Shown piece by piece: positions 52,765-61,426 of a stretch of DNA of 64,000 nucleotides. Source of the stretch: Bacillus sp. FJAT-14578 (GTDB lineage: Bacteria > Bacillota > Bacilli > Bacillales > Bacillaceae_H); NCBI RefSeq assembly GCF_000504165.1, contig NZ_KI632505.1, positions 1-64,000 of the forward strand, written 5' to 3'. The first letter of the stretch is position 1. Each line of letters starts with the position of its first letter. The notes beneath the pieces were generated by a model. It worked only from the letters and a program-made list of their open reading frames with translations, had not been told where the DNA came from and made no database searches. Both the position numbers and the translations under genes were made by a program.

Positions 52765-54006
52765 TCATTCTACTGGATGTAAGTGAAAGCGGATTTCTTT
52801 TGCGGCATTTTCGGCAATTGTTTTCGCTTCTGCCAGCGTGTCGGCTGAAGATAATACGTAACCATAGCGATGTCCCATTGATAAAGGAGGAGTCAAAAGC
52901 ATGCCTTTACGAGGTTTAATATATACCTCTTCCACCCCATCATGCTGTAACGCTTGATGTTTCCCCGTCACTTTTTCCAGTCTTCCTTTTGAATTTAACG
53001 TGATATAGTGAGCATAAGCAAATTTTTGATGAAGTTTATCAAGCGAAGCCTTTTGTCCTACATACAGTTTAATGGTTTCTTGAACGAGATTAATCCCAAA
53101 TCCTACTTCAATCAGACGATTCATCACCCCTCCAGAAATTCGGGGATTGATTTCAATTAGCTTCCATTCGTCATCTACCTGTTTCAATTCTAAGTGACAA
53201 GCACCATTTTTTATGCCAAAAGCTCTTACAATGTTAGTTGCGACTTCATAAAGACTATCTTCCATATCATCCTCAATATCGGCCAATAATCCGTAGCCAG
53301 TGACGATGAAACGATCTTGTTTGGAGATTTTCTGTTCAATCACCGCGACAAGATGTACTTTACCATTTTGCACTAAAACTTCTAACAGATATTGGGGGCC
53401 ATGCAAATATTCTTCAATTAGAATAGGTTGATTGGGATATGCTCTGATAAGGGTTTGGATGGATGTTTTCAACTGTTGCCGATTTTCTGCATACAATACA
53501 TCCTTGGATCCAGTTGATACAGGGGATTTCACAATCAGCGGCAATGACTGCGAATGTTTGCTAATAAACCGATGAAATCGGCAGCTTCCTTGATCAATGA
53601 TTTGAGGATCAAAAATGGTATAAAAAGGCGAAACCGATTGTTCCTCTAATGTTTTTCTTGTTTTTATCTTATCTTCCATTTGTGAAATGGCTCTTACATC
53701 TATATTTGTGTCGCAAAACTCTCTCGATAATCGAGCTGCAACTTGAACAAAAGGATCAATGAAACTTAATACGGCCGCGATATTTTTGCCTTGCCGTTGA
53801 AGAAACATGATTTTTTGTCTTAAATGTGGGACATTAATTTGGCTTACATAATATATCTGATGTATATCCGGAAATTCACTTCGCTGTTGCAATAATTTTT
53901 TTTTATTTGTTAAAAGTACCGTTAAATAGCCGAGATCCTCAGCTGCTTTTATCGCTTCCCTGCTGGAACCTGATTTATTTGTCTCAATAAACACGATTGT
54001 CTGCAC
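52765..54006 (-). CDS. ATP-grasp carboxylate-amine ligase
   Basis: A 413-residue ligase. The N-terminal part (IVFIETNKSGSSREAIKAAEDLGY) is the pre-ATP-grasp domain; the ATP-grasp core has SLPLIVKSPVSTGSKDVLYA, PILIEEYLHGPQYLLEVLV and the metal motif LELKQVDDEWKLIEINPRISGG. This resembles BacD-type L-amino-acid ligases and related peptide or siderophore enzymes. The GTG at 54006 is proposed because protein homology begins there; TTG at 54018 sits too close to the AGGAG. It is 17 bp upstream of the YheC/D gene. Confidence 0.78.
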   Translation of the reverse strand: MQTIVFIETNKSGSSREAIKAAEDLGYLTVLLTNKKKLLQQRSEFPDIHQIYYVSQINVPHLRQKIMFLQRQGKNIAAVLSFIDPFVQVAARLSREFCDTNIDVRAISQMEDKIKTRKTLEEQSVSPFYTIFDPQIIDQGSCRFHRFISKHSQSLPLIVKSPVSTGSKDVLYAENRQQLKTSIQTLIRAYPNQPILIEEYLHGPQYLLEVLVQNGKVHLVAVIEQKISKQDRFIVTGYGLLADIEDDMEDSLYEVATNIVRAFGIKNGACHLELKQVDDEWKLIEINPRISGGVMNRLIEVGFGINLVQETIKLYVGQKASLDKLHQKFAYAHYITLNSKGRLEKVTGKHQALQHDGVEEVYIKPRKGMLLTPPLSMGHRYGYVLSSADTLAEAKTIAENAAKEIRFHLHPVE

Positions 54007-54018
54007 GATGTCGCCCAA

Positions 54019-54308
54019 CTCCTGTTGCCTATTAGTTTAAATAAATGAAAGGCATTGATATAAAACGAAGCGATTGCAATGAAATCATATAATCATCTTT
54101 CTTCTTCTGCATCCGATATTATATAAGAAGAATTCAACCGCATTATTTTCTAAATATAAACCGCCTCTATTTGTTTTCAAATCTTCACTTTAAATTATGG
54201 TTAACATCAAGCAAATGAGCCAGTCCCTCTGAAGATTTATAGGGGCTGGCTCATTTTTAGGCGTTTCATTCAAGGAGTTGTCAGTAGATGACCTACTAAT
54301 GTTCATCG
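54019..54308. other. Intergenic region with a terminator
   Basis: It contains the hairpin at 54214-54258 (AATGAGCCAG...CTGGCTCATT) and must contain the promoter of the ATP-grasp pair. No gene. Confidence 0.5.
54214..54258. terminator. Terminator behind the FbpB-like gene
   Basis: AATGAGCCAGTCCCT and AGGGGCTGGCTCATT form a long stem. The T-run is better on the plus strand, though the gene that ends here is on the minus strand. Confidence 0.6.
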
Positions 54309-54443
54309 TTATTCTGCTTTTTCAATCATCATCCGGGCCTCTAAGCGTTCTTCAATTTTATCAAGTGCTTCCTGATCCTTTAATAGTTGTTTTTTATTTT
54401 CCATCACTAATTCTGCAAACGTGCGTTTTCTCATTTTTCTCAT
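54309..54443 (-). CDS. Fur-regulated basic protein B-like (FbpB family)
   Basis: A 44-residue basic, helical protein reading MRKMRKRTFAELVMENKKQL and then DQEALDKIEERLEAR, which matches the FbpB pattern. GAGGT lies before the ATG. In B. subtilis FbpB is a proposed helper of the iron-sparing small RNA FsrA. A Fur box is not obvious upstream, so iron control here is unproven. Confidence 0.7.
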   Translation of the reverse strand: MRKMRKRTFAELVMENKKQLLKDQEALDKIEERLEARMMIEKAE

Positions 54444-54570
54444 GGTTTTTACCTCTTTTCACCTTTATTTTAACGACCAAATTTTCTTATATTTCTGTCT
54501 TATATATCATCTTTTCCAAAATTGAAAAAATTAATCCTATTTTTTCAGACTTTTCGAAAAAACCAAAAGA

Positions 54571-54606
54571 AAAAAGCTGTTGATATTGTTTCAACAGCTT
54601 TTTTCT
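54571..54606 (-). terminator. Terminator of the yneN-like gene
   Basis: AAAAAAGCTGTTGA pairs with TCAACAGCTTTTTT around a short loop, directly at the stop codon. Confidence 0.85.
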
Positions 54607-55185
54607 TTAGCTCCCATTCGCAAAGCTTTCCATTTGAGCGAAGTTCATCGGTCCATTAACGCGCTGTACAATGAAACCTTTTTCGTCAATAAAATAAGAA
54701 GTCGGAATCGTCAGCACTCCATATTGTTTTGTTCCTACCACATCCTCTTTATCCAGTAGAACAGGAAATGTAAATCCTCCTTCGTTTAAAAAGGTTTGGA
54801 CCTGGTTAGGATTGGCTTCTGTACTCGTAAGATTAACGGCCACGATAACGACATCGTTTCCATACTGTTCATGGAACTTTTGCATTTCAGGCATTTCCGC
54901 TTTACACGGGGGGCACCATGTCGCCCAAAAGTTCAAAATGACTTTTTTTCCCTGAAAGTCCGCCAATGATGTGTTTGCTCCATCAATTGAAGGCAAAGTA
55001 AAACCAGGTGCTTCTTTTCCTTTTTCGATTCCTGCAGCCGGTATTGCTTGTGCATCAACCGAGCCGTTTACGTAACTTTCCAGTTCATCCTCTACTGCAG
55101 CTTCTTTAGGGAGCAATGCCTGCCAGAGAGCATAACCAATAAGGCCAAGGAGCAATGCTACCGCTAGAAGTTTTTTCATCATCAT
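54607..55185 (-). CDS. yneN: Membrane-anchored thioredoxin-like protein (ResA/YneN-like)
   Basis: A 192-residue protein. One N-terminal helix (LLAVALLLGLIGYALWQALL) anchors it outside the membrane; the thioredoxin fold has the active-site NFWATWCPPCKAEMP and the cis-Pro in VLTIPTSYF. It should reduce or exchange disulfides, for example in cytochrome c or spore proteins. Four ATG codons in a row (55188-55179) follow AAAGGAGAGA, so the exact start is uncertain. Upstream, a relic ends 13 bp before the start, so a long structured leader is likely. An open frame reaching 55347 through the relic is not the gene. Confidence 0.85.
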   Translation of the reverse strand: MMMKKLLAVALLLGLIGYALWQALLPKEAAVEDELESYVNGSVDAQAIPAAGIEKGKEAPGFTLPSIDGANTSLADFQGKKVILNFWATWCPPCKAEMPEMQKFHEQYGNDVVIVAVNLTSTEANPNQVQTFLNEGGFTFPVLLDKEDVVGTKQYGVLTIPTSYFIDEKGFIVQRVNGPMNFAQMESFANGS

Positions 55186-55199
55186 CATTCTCTCCTTTT

Positions 55200-55411
55200 G
55201 TCCCGCATTAACGGGCAGTAGTCCCCACTTCAAGACTTGAGGGGAATCGAAGAAGTCTAAGCGGGGAATAACTGTCCGTAAAAGCCCGAATAAAGGAACA
55301 CAGACTAACAACGCCGCGTCCTGCGGCAATGTCTGTGTGACCCGCATCGTGCGGGCCTAACTAACCATCACTGGGGGATGAAGCTCCCCACTGATGGAAG
55401 TTTCCTTTATA
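55200..55411 (-). mobile_element. IS200/IS605-like relic (MITE), copy 1
   Basis: It starts with CCCGCATTAACGGGCAGTAG and ends with CACTGATGGAAGTTTCCTTT, with a subterminal hairpin (CCATCACTGGGG/CCCCACTGATGG). It has no ORF. The centre (55299-55358) is the same hairpin module as in the type A repeats. It is inverted relative to the relic at 55609-55760. The family assignment is from end structure, not from a transposase. Confidence 0.6.
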
Positions 55412-55608
55412 GGCGATATCTATAAATAGTATGTATTAACATTCAGGGATACATTAAAATTATACTAAATTTCCAATGAAAAAGAGCTAAAAGAAGAAAA
55501 ATGTAGAAAATTTGTTAAACATCTGTTCGTTCTTCCCTGTCACCCTAGTTATTCTTCTCTTCTTTCTCTATTTTTTCCTCATAAAATGCTTCAGGAGTTT
55601 GGCCTGTA
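55412..55608. other. Spacer between two inverted relics
   Basis: AT-rich, no gene. A TATAAT-like -10 on the minus strand at 55459-55464 could serve the yneN-like gene, making a 270-base leader that spans the relic. The -35 is weak. Confidence 0.4.
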
Positions 55609-55760
55609 ATATAAAGGAAACTTCCATCGGTGGGGGTTTTCTTCATCCCCACCGATGGTTAGTTGACTTATCGGGCTTTTACGGGCAGTTATCCCCCACT
55701 TAAACTTCCGCGGTTACGCCAAGTTTTGAAGTGGGGGTCTTACTGCTCGTTAATGAGGGA
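55609..55760 (+). mobile_element. IS200/IS605-like relic (MITE), copy 2
   Basis: This is the inverted counterpart of 55200-55411: AAAGGAAACTTCCATCGGTG at the start and TACTGCTCGTTAATGAGGGA at the end. The end hairpin here is CCATCGGTGGGG/CCCCACCGATGG, a perfect stem where copy 1 has CACTG/CACTG variants. It lies between the yneN-like gene and the citB terminator. Confidence 0.6.
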
Positions 55761-55766
55761 TAAAAT

Positions 55767-55800
55767 AAAAGCCTTCCTCCACTTAAGGAGGAAGGCTTTA
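55767..55800 (-). terminator. Terminator of citB
   Basis: AAAGCCTTCCTCC pairs with GGAGGAAGGCTTT around ACTTAA. It is placed just after the stop codon. Confidence 0.9.
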
Positions 55801-55803
55801 TTA

Positions 55804-58530
55804 TTAAGCTAATGTTTTAGATTGTAATTTTTCGCGAAGAACCATTTGTAAAATACCGCCATGACGGTAGTAGTCAATTTCTACTTCGCTGTCGAAGCGA
55901 ACAAGTACTTCAAATTCTTTCTTCTCGCCTGCTTCGCTTGTTGCTGTTACTTTTACATAGTCACGAGGTTTCACTGTTTCATCAACGTGAACTTCGATTG
56001 TTTCTTTACCAGTTAAGCCTAATGTTTCAGCACTTTCGCCCTGTTTGAATTGAAGAGGTAATACACCCATCAATACAAGGTTAGAACGGTGGATACGCTC
56101 AAAGCTTTCAGCGATAACTGTTTTGATGCCTAAAAGGTTTGTTCCTTTCGCAGCCCAGTCACGAGAGCTTCCCATACCGTAATCTTTGCCGGCAAATACA
56201 GCAAGACCTGTGTTGTCTTCTTTGTACTTCATGCATGCATCATAAATGCTCATGACGTCACCAGTCGGCCAGTACGTTGTCCAGCCGCCTTCTGTGCCAG
56301 GAGCCACCTGGTTACGGATACGGATGTTCGCGAATGTACCGCGCATCATGACTTCATGGTTACCGCGGCGAGAACCGTATGAGTTAAAGTCTTTTTGCTC
56401 AACACCTTTGTCTAACAGGTACAAACCTGCAGGAGACGTTTTAGCAATAGAACCTGCCGGTGAAATGTGGTCAGTTGTCACAGAATCACCGAATTTCGCT
56501 ACTACGCGTAAACCTGTTAACGGTTTTACTTCGCCTGCTTCAGCTGATAAGCCTTCAAAGAACGGCGGATTTTGAATGTATGTTGATTCGTTATCCCATG
56601 TGTAAAGAGCTTCTTCGCTTGTTTTGATTTCATTCCAGCGTTCATTGGCATCGAACACGCTCTCATACTCTTTACGGAATAATTCAGGTGTTACTGTTTG
56701 TTTAACTACTTCTTTGATTTCGTCAGCTGATGGCCAAATGTCTGCAAAGAATACTTCATTTCCGTCTTTGTCAACACCAAGTGCATCGCTTTGAAGATCG
56801 ATATTAACCGTTCCTGCTAGTGCATAAGCTACTACTAACGGTGGTGATGCTAAGTAGTTACCCTTTACAAGCGGATGGATACGTCCTTCAAAGTTACGGT
56901 TACCAGAAAGAACAGAAGTAACGAGTAAATCGCTTTCCGCTACCGCTTTTTCAATTTCCGGAGCCAATGGACCGGAGTTACCGATACATGTCGCACAGCC
57001 GTAACCAACAATGTTGAAGCCTAATTGATCCAAATATGGCTGCAAACCGGAATCTTGTAAATAGCCTGTTACAACTTTTGAACCAGGAGCTAAAGACGTT
57101 TTAACATACTTCGGCACTTCCAACCCTTTTTCGACAGCTTTTTTCGCCACTAGACCTGCACCGACTAATACATATGGGTTAGACGTGTTTGTACAGCTTG
57201 TGATTGATGCGATAGCAATCGCTCCTGTTTTCATTTTCGTTTGATCGCCGTTTGTGAATTCAACCGTAATTTCCTTCGCTGCATCATCAGCTGTCAAACC
57301 GAAGCCTTGGTTGCCCATCGGAGCAGCAAGCGCTTTTTGGAATTCGGACTTCATTTGAGAAAGCGGAATTAAATCTTGCGGACGTTTTGGACCAGAAAGA
57401 TTTGCTTCGATTTCAGAAAGGTCGATTTCCACTACATCTGTGAAGATCGGATCTACTGCATCAGGCGTATAGAACAAACCGTTTGCCTTACTGTATTCCT
57501 CAACAAGTTTCACTTGAGTTTCATCACGTCCTGTTAGACGTAAATATTCTAAAGATTCACCGTCAACCGGGAAGAAACCGCAAGTTGCCCCGTATTCAGG
57601 CGCCATGTTAGCAATTGTAGCACGATCCGCCAACGGTAATTGTGATACGCCAGGACCGAAGAATTCAACGAATTTTCCGACAACGCCTTTTTGACGAAGA
57701 ACTTGTGTTACTTTTAATGCCAAGTCAGTCGCTGTCGTACCATTTGGCAATTCTCCCGTTAATTTAACACCGATTACTTCCGGAACCGGGAAGTATGAAG
57801 GCTGCCCTAACATGCCGGCTTCTGCCTCGATACCGCCGACGCCCCAACCAAGAACACCGATACCATTGATCATCGTTGTATGGGAGTCTGTACCGACTAA
57901 TGTATCAGGGAATGCTTCAAATTGTCCTGCCTCTGTTTCCACAGCATGAACAACGTTAGCCAAATACTCAAGGTTTACTTGGTGAACGATACCCGTTGCC
58001 GGAGGAACAGCGCGATAGTTATTAAATGATTTTTGAGCCCAGCTTAAGAAGTTGTAACGCTCTGTATTGCGCTCGAATTCTAAATCCATATTGAAGTTTA
58101 AAGAATCAGGTGTACCTGCTTTATCGATTTGTACAGAGTGGTCAATAACTAGATCAACCGGAATTTCTGGATTGATTTTATCCGGATCTCCACCCATGTC
58201 CGCCATCGCTTTACGAAGAGATGCTAAGTCCACGACAGCCGGAACGCCTGTAAAGTCTTGAAGAATGACGCGGGATGGTTTGAAAGGTACATCAACGTCT
58301 TGAACGTTTGCTGTTCCCCATTTTGCTAAGTTTTCAACATGTTCTTTTTTAATAACGCGGCCGTCTACCTGGCGAAGAACAGATTCTAATAATACTTTAA
58401 TAGAGTACGGAAGTTTCGTTACATTTCCGATACCAGCATCTTCCAATGCTTGTAAGCGGTAGTAATTGTATGTTTTCCCATCCACTTGGAAAGATGAACG
58501 AGCGTTGAATAAATCTTGCTTTGTCATCAT
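55804..58530 (-). CDS. citB: Aconitate hydratase A
   Basis: A 908-residue enzyme of the citric-acid cycle (citrate to isocitrate), an iron-sulfur protein that in Bacillus also binds RNA when iron is low. The three cluster cysteines are in [11 protein letters not shown] and [12 protein letters not shown]. The swivel-domain catalytic region [16 protein letters not shown] is intact. The first of two ATG codons follows AAGGGGG. Upstream lies a CcpC-type dyad. Gene order with sspO divergent on one side and the yneN-like gene on the other matches Bacillus. Confidence 0.95.
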   Translation of the reverse strand: MMTKQDLFNARSSFQVDGKTYNYYRLQALEDAGIGNVTKLPYSIKVLLESVLRQVDGRVIKKEHVENLAKWGTANVQDVDVPFKPSRVILQDFTGVPAVVDLASLRKAMADMGGDPDKINPEIPVDLVIDHSVQIDKAGTPDSLNFNMDLEFERNTERYNFLSWAQKSFNNYRAVPPATGIVHQVNLEYLANVVHAVETEAGQFEAFPDTLVGTDSHTTMINGIGVLGWGVGGIEAEAGMLGQPSYFPVPEVIGVKLTGELPNGTTATDLALKVTQVLRQKGVVGKFVEFFGPGVSQLPLADRATIANMAPEYGATCGFFPVDGESLEYLRLTGRDETQVKLVEEYSKANGLFYTPDAVDPIFTDVVEIDLSEIEANLSGPKRPQDLIPLSQMKSEFQKALAAPMGNQGFGLTADDAAKEITVEFTNGDQTKMKTGAIAIASITSCTNTSNPYVLVGAGLVAKKAVEKGLEVPKYVKTSLAPGSKVVTGYLQDSGLQPYLDQLGFNIVGYGCATCIGNSGPLAPEIEKAVAESDLLVTSVLSGNRNFEGRIHPLVKGNYLASPPLVVAYALAGTVNIDLQSDALGVDKDGNEVFFADIWPSADEIKEVVKQTVTPELFRKEYESVFDANERWNEIKTSEEALYTWDNESTYIQNPPFFEGLSAEAGEVKPLTGLRVVAKFGDSVTTDHISPAGSIAKTSPAGLYLLDKGVEQKDFNSYGSRRGNHEVMMRGTFANIRIRNQVAPGTEGGWTTYWPTGDVMSIYDACMKYKEDNTGLAVFAGKDYGMGSSRDWAAKGTNLLGIKTVIAESFERIHRSNLVLMGVLPLQFKQGESAETLGLTGKETIEVHVDETVKPRDYVKVTATSEAGEKKEFEVLVRFDSEVEIDYYRHGGILQMVLREKLQSKTLA

Positions 58531-58650
58531 ATTACCCCCTTAAAAACGTATGTATAAAAGAATTAATGATTCCATCCAAATCATTCTCTACGTCATCTAT
58601 CTTAATATAATGTTATACATAAGTAAATAAAAAGAATGTTATTAATCACA

Positions 58651-58665
58651 ATAAGATTTTCTTAT
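58651..58665. promoter_or_regulatory. CcpC-type operator upstream of citB
   Basis: ATAA-GATTTTC-TTAT matches the ATAA-N7-TTAT dyad bound by the LysR-type regulator CcpC, which represses citB until citrate is present. It lies about 120 bp upstream of the citB start codon. Confidence 0.6.
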
Positions 58666-58749
58666 ACCACATCCATCAATCTCTTATTTTTTCTAATAAT
58701 TCATAAATGTCGAATTGTTGCACATATTAATTTATGGAGGTGAACAAAC

Positions 58750-58899
58750 ATGGGTAAACGTAAAGCAAACCACGTCATTCCTGGAATGAATGCAGCAAGC
58801 GGACAAGGAAAAGGCACTGGCTACAATGAAGAATTTTCAAATGAGCCGCTCACAGCAGAGCAAAAGCAAAACAACAAAAAACGCAAAAAAAATCAGTAA
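58750..58899 (+). CDS. sspO: Small acid-soluble spore protein O
   Basis: A 49-residue basic protein starting [20 protein letters not shown] and ending [11 protein letters not shown], which is the SspO (CotK) pattern. GGAGGTG precedes the ATG. Divergent from citB as in B. subtilis; a forespore protein. A type A repeat starts five bases after its stop. Confidence 0.92.
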   Translation: MGKRKANHVIPGMNAASGQGKGTGYNEEFSNEPLTAEQKQNNKKRKKNQ

Positions 58900-58904
58900 T
58901 GAAA

Positions 58905-59080
58905 CGAAAAGCGGAGGCGACTGTTCAGAAGGCCGACTAAGGTCGCCGCGTCCTGCGGCAACGTCGGCATGACTCACATCCTGTGAGCCCAAGAAAACAG
59001 GGATTGATCCGTAAGGCGCTTTTTGCCTTATGAGAGCAATCATCTTTTTCACAGCGAGCTAGGAGCCACAGCTGGACAAT
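58905..59080 (+). repeat. Dispersed repeat type A, copy 2
   Basis: It runs from GAAAAGCGGAGGCGACTG to CAGCTGGACAAT. The core at 58931-58990 folds as GCCGAC...GTCGGC closing over CCGCGTCCTGCGG, then CTCACATCCTGTGAG. It is followed by the type B repeat. Confidence 0.85.
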
Positions 59081-59083
59081 AAA

Positions 59084-59204
59084 GAAAAGCGGAGCGAGCT
59101 CGTTTACACCCATAGGGCATTTATAGCTTCTGACAGAGAAACCGCTTTTGGGTTTCGGTGGAAGAAGCGAAATGACCGTAGGGTGTAGCTCGCACAGCTG
59201 GACA
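59084..59204 (+). repeat. Dispersed repeat type B, copy 2
   Basis: It runs from GAAAAGCGGAGCGAGCTC to CGCACAGCTGGACAG and matches 49837-49956. The order A then B here is reversed compared with the yneR locus, so the units move or duplicate separately. Confidence 0.75.
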
Positions 59205-59330
59205 GCAAAGGAACGAAGCCTAAGAACACAACGTTAATCGCCACGGCTTCATTTGCACATCCATGTGCTTCAAAGCTCCGGCGACTGTTCAGCTTTGAGA
59301 AATGCTGGATACGGCCTCTGTATTCAAAAC

Positions 59331-59366
59331 AGAACACGGGCAAAACGCCCGTGTTCCATTTTTTTA
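59331..59366. terminator. Hairpin terminator
   Basis: GAACACGGGC and GCCCGTGTTC form a strong stem followed by a T run on the plus strand. It lies at the end of the convergent minus-strand gene at 59364. Confidence 0.75.
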
Positions 59367-59627
59367 ATCAAGGTTCACTTCATTCACGATGGACTGAAGG
59401 TCTTGCTGAAATTGTTCCAGCTGACGGCGCTGTGTATCGGAAGCTACTTCCATTGCATTATCGATTTGCGCATACGTTTCGTTTACCTCTTCTTTCAAAT
59501 GCTTTAATTGCTTGCCGTAATCAGCCTCTTCTTTTACAAGCTGTGAATACGCATAAGCATCCATTGCTTGTTTATGTCCTTGTTCTGCCGCTTGAAATGC
59601 TTGTTGTTTATTTTTATGATATGGCAT
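59364..59627 (-). CDS. Coiled-coil small protein of unknown function
   Basis: An 87-residue, highly charged, Gln/Glu-rich helical protein: MPYHKNKQQAFQAAEQGHKQ, then a heptad-like LKHLKEEVNETYAQIDNAMEV. AAAGGAG lies ten bases before ATG 59627; further upstream ATG codons lack such a site. It lies between sspO and sspP on the opposite strand. A spore role is possible from the neighbourhood only. Confidence 0.65.
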   Translation of the reverse strand: MPYHKNKQQAFQAAEQGHKQAMDAYAYSQLVKEEADYGKQLKHLKEEVNETYAQIDNAMEVASDTQRRQLEQFQQDLQSIVNEVNLD

Positions 59628-59720
59628 GATATGACAGCTCCTTTCTTCATGTTCTGTCGATAGTTTTCCTTGCAATCCCGTTTTTCATTCGAGACATTTA
59701 TGAATAAAAAACGGAGAATG

Positions 59721-59764
59721 TTTTACGCTAAGGACAGACCAGTTGGTCTGTCCTTAGCGTAAAA
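59721..59764. promoter_or_regulatory. 20-bp perfect palindrome before sspP
   Basis: TTTTACGCTAAGGACAGACC and its exact reverse complement flank AGTT. It ends a few bases before the sspP ribosome binding site (AAGGAGG). The central AGACCAGTTGGTCT looks like a TetR-family operator, while in RNA it would form a very stable stem. Which role applies is unknown. Confidence 0.6.
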
Positions 59765-59783
59765 TATCGAAGGAGGAATCATC

Positions 59784-59930
59784 ATGACAAACAAAAACGA
59801 CAGCAAAGATATGCACAAAAACGCACCGAAAGGCGACAATCCGGGACAGCCTGCTCCATTGAGCGGATCTCATAAAGTGAAAAACCGCAACCATACCCGC
59901 CAAAAACATAACGGCAGCCATGATATGTAG
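59784..59930 (+). CDS. sspP: Small acid-soluble spore protein P
   Basis: A 48-residue basic protein starting [20 protein letters not shown] and ending [16 protein letters not shown], the SspP (CotL) pattern. AAGGAGG precedes the ATG. A type A repeat begins exactly at its stop codon. Forespore protein. Confidence 0.92.
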   Translation: MTNKNDSKDMHKNAPKGDNPGQPAPLSGSHKVKNRNHTRQKHNGSHDM

Positions 59931-60100
59931 AAAAGCGGAGGCGACTGTTCAAGAAGGCCGACTAAAATCGCCACGTCCTGCGGCAACGTCGGCATGACCC
60001 ACATCCTGTGGGCCCAAGGAAATAGGGATTGACCCCGCATACGCTTTTTGCCTTATGAGGGCAAACATCTTTTCCCGTTCTGAGCAGCTGTAGCTGGACA
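59930..60100 (+). repeat. Dispersed repeat type A, copy 3
   Basis: It starts at the last base of the sspP stop codon (GAAAAGCGGAGGCGACTG) and ends AGCTGGACA. The core stems are GCCGAC/GTCGGC and CCCACATCCTGTGGG; the second stem differs from copies 1 and 2 by a paired change. Confidence 0.85.
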
Positions 60101-60139
60101 TGTAAAAAAAGCGCTGAACGGCGCTTTTTTTACATGTCA

Positions 60140-60304
60140 CTATTGCTTCCGTCTCGCTTTTTCTTGCCGTCTCATTTCCTCGAGTTCTTCTGTGGCTGCG
60201 CCAATCATGGGGGCAGCATCACGATTAACAGGGACAAGTGCGGCACCCGTTAAAATCTCCGTGGTATATCCCTCTTCTGTTTGTTTTCCCAAATCTCGTT
60301 CCAT
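60140..60304 (-). CDS. Small hydrophilic protein of unknown function
   Basis: A 54-residue protein starting MERDLGKQTEEGYTTEILTG with a charged C-terminus (EELEEMRRQEKARRKQ). TAGGAGGTG lies before ATG 60304. No family recognised. It is convergent with sspP and its repeat. Confidence 0.6.
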   Translation of the reverse strand: MERDLGKQTEEGYTTEILTGAALVPVNRDAAPMIGAATEELEEMRRQEKARRKQ

Positions 60305-60408
60305 GCTTATACACCTCCTACATGTTGTAGTATGTGACCAACGGGAGATATCATCAGAATAATTCATAAAGAATGTTTACCTTTTTTTCTCAGGGTGTTA
60401 TTATTTTT

Positions 60409-60424
60409 CATTTAGAACACAGTT
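60409..60424. repeat. ATTTAGAACATAGTTT repeat, copy 4
   Basis: ATTTAGAACACAGTTT, one base from the consensus, again after a T-rich tract (ATTATTTTTC) and followed by AATTAAA. Confidence 0.6.
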
Positions 60425-60533
60425 TAATTAAATAATTATTATCTTTTTCCCAACAAGAATCTTATTAAAAATTTCAATATTTCGATGCAAATGAAGTGTC
60501 CATTCAAACAATAATGAATAACAAACGAAAAAA

Positions 60534-60570
60534 AGCCTTTTAATGCCCCGCAATTGGGGATTAAAAGGCT
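60534..60570 (-). terminator. Terminator of the single-helix protein gene
   Basis: AGCCTTTTAATCCCC pairs with GGGGCATTAAAAGGCT around AATTGC, followed by a T run on the minus strand. Confidence 0.85.
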
Positions 60571-60962
60571 TCTACCGTAAATGTTCCTTTTTGAGCTGTC
60601 GGTTTCAATATGCCATATTTCGTTGGAAGCATCACGTATTGGGCTACCTGATGGTTTTCCACAAACACAATCAAATTCGCGTCATCTCTTTGGTCGATTT
60701 TCGTCGATTTAGCATCAAGCCACGTGAAGCCCAATGTTTCTTCCATCACTTTGAGCTCTGTACCCGGAGAAAACACGTATACCTCATCCCATTTAAAATC
60801 GAATAGCTGACGAAGGTCAATTGTAGAGACGGCTTGGTTCTGCCTCTTTATCTCCTCAATTAACGCCTTCTGGCTAACGGCTTGATTATGTTTGCTATAA
60901 GAGTGGTCAATGAAAAAGACAGACAATAATGCAATGAGTGTAAACACAAGTATTTTCTTCAC
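60561..60962 (-). CDS. Membrane-anchored protein of unknown function
   Basis: A 133-residue protein. The N-terminus VKKILVFTLIALLSVFFIDH is one membrane helix or uncleaved signal; the rest is soluble with alternating strands (WDEVYVFSPGTEL, ANLIVFVENHQVAQYV). GTG at 60962 behind GGAGG is proposed; it lies 39 bases inside an ATG-opened frame that lacks a site. No family recognised; probably exported. Confidence 0.65.
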   Translation of the reverse strand: MKKILVFTLIALLSVFFIDHSYSKHNQAVSQKALIEEIKRQNQAVSTIDLRQLFDFKWDEVYVFSPGTELKVMEETLGFTWLDAKSTKIDQRDDANLIVFVENHQVAQYVMLPTKYGILKPTAQKGTFTVEAF

Positions 60963-61426
60963 GAGCCGTAAATCCTCCACAAAGATTGATATTGGATTCA
61001 TTATAGCACGTTTACCACCTATTTAAATCGACATTTTTTTGCTTTTTCTTTAAAATTCTATTACATTTTGATCTTTTTTCTTTTTTACATACTCCGCATC
61101 GAAAAACATATCAGTCACTTACCGCTGCCTCAAGGCTTGGAAATCAACTAGATTTTTTTCTTTAAAAAATCTAATTGGACGTTTCACTCATCTATTTATA
61201 GGGTAAAACTGACTATCAACACCATATTGAGTTTTGAGTAATTTCCCCCTAAAGAAGCTAACCTAACTCGATTAGCTTTTTTTCGCTTATGTTTTTCCAA
61301 AGAGTCGGATACCTTCACTTTTAAACAAAGACAGATCGTACTCTTATTCTAAAAAAACATACCGGGGATTACTAATCATTCGTCTCCCCGGTGATTGTTA
61401 ATAAAACATATCAGGTTTACTGCCTC
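60963..61426. other. Intergenic stretch with one hairpin
   Basis: No gene seen. A terminator-like hairpin AAGCTAA...TTAGCTT with T run lies at 61255-61284 and a second CCCCGG/CCGGGG stem at 61362-61392, just before the acyl-CoA dehydrogenase gene end. Confidence 0.5.

Noticed and set aside
55186..55347. Longer open frame upstream of the yneN-like gene
   Set aside because: It is translation through the IS605-like relic. The ribosome binding site and membrane helix begin at the ATG cluster near 55185.
49837..60100. Type A/B repeats as ordinary terminators
   Set aside because: They are 120-175 bp with several hairpins, no consistent T-run, and high sequence identity, unlike the simple terminators elsewhere in the window.
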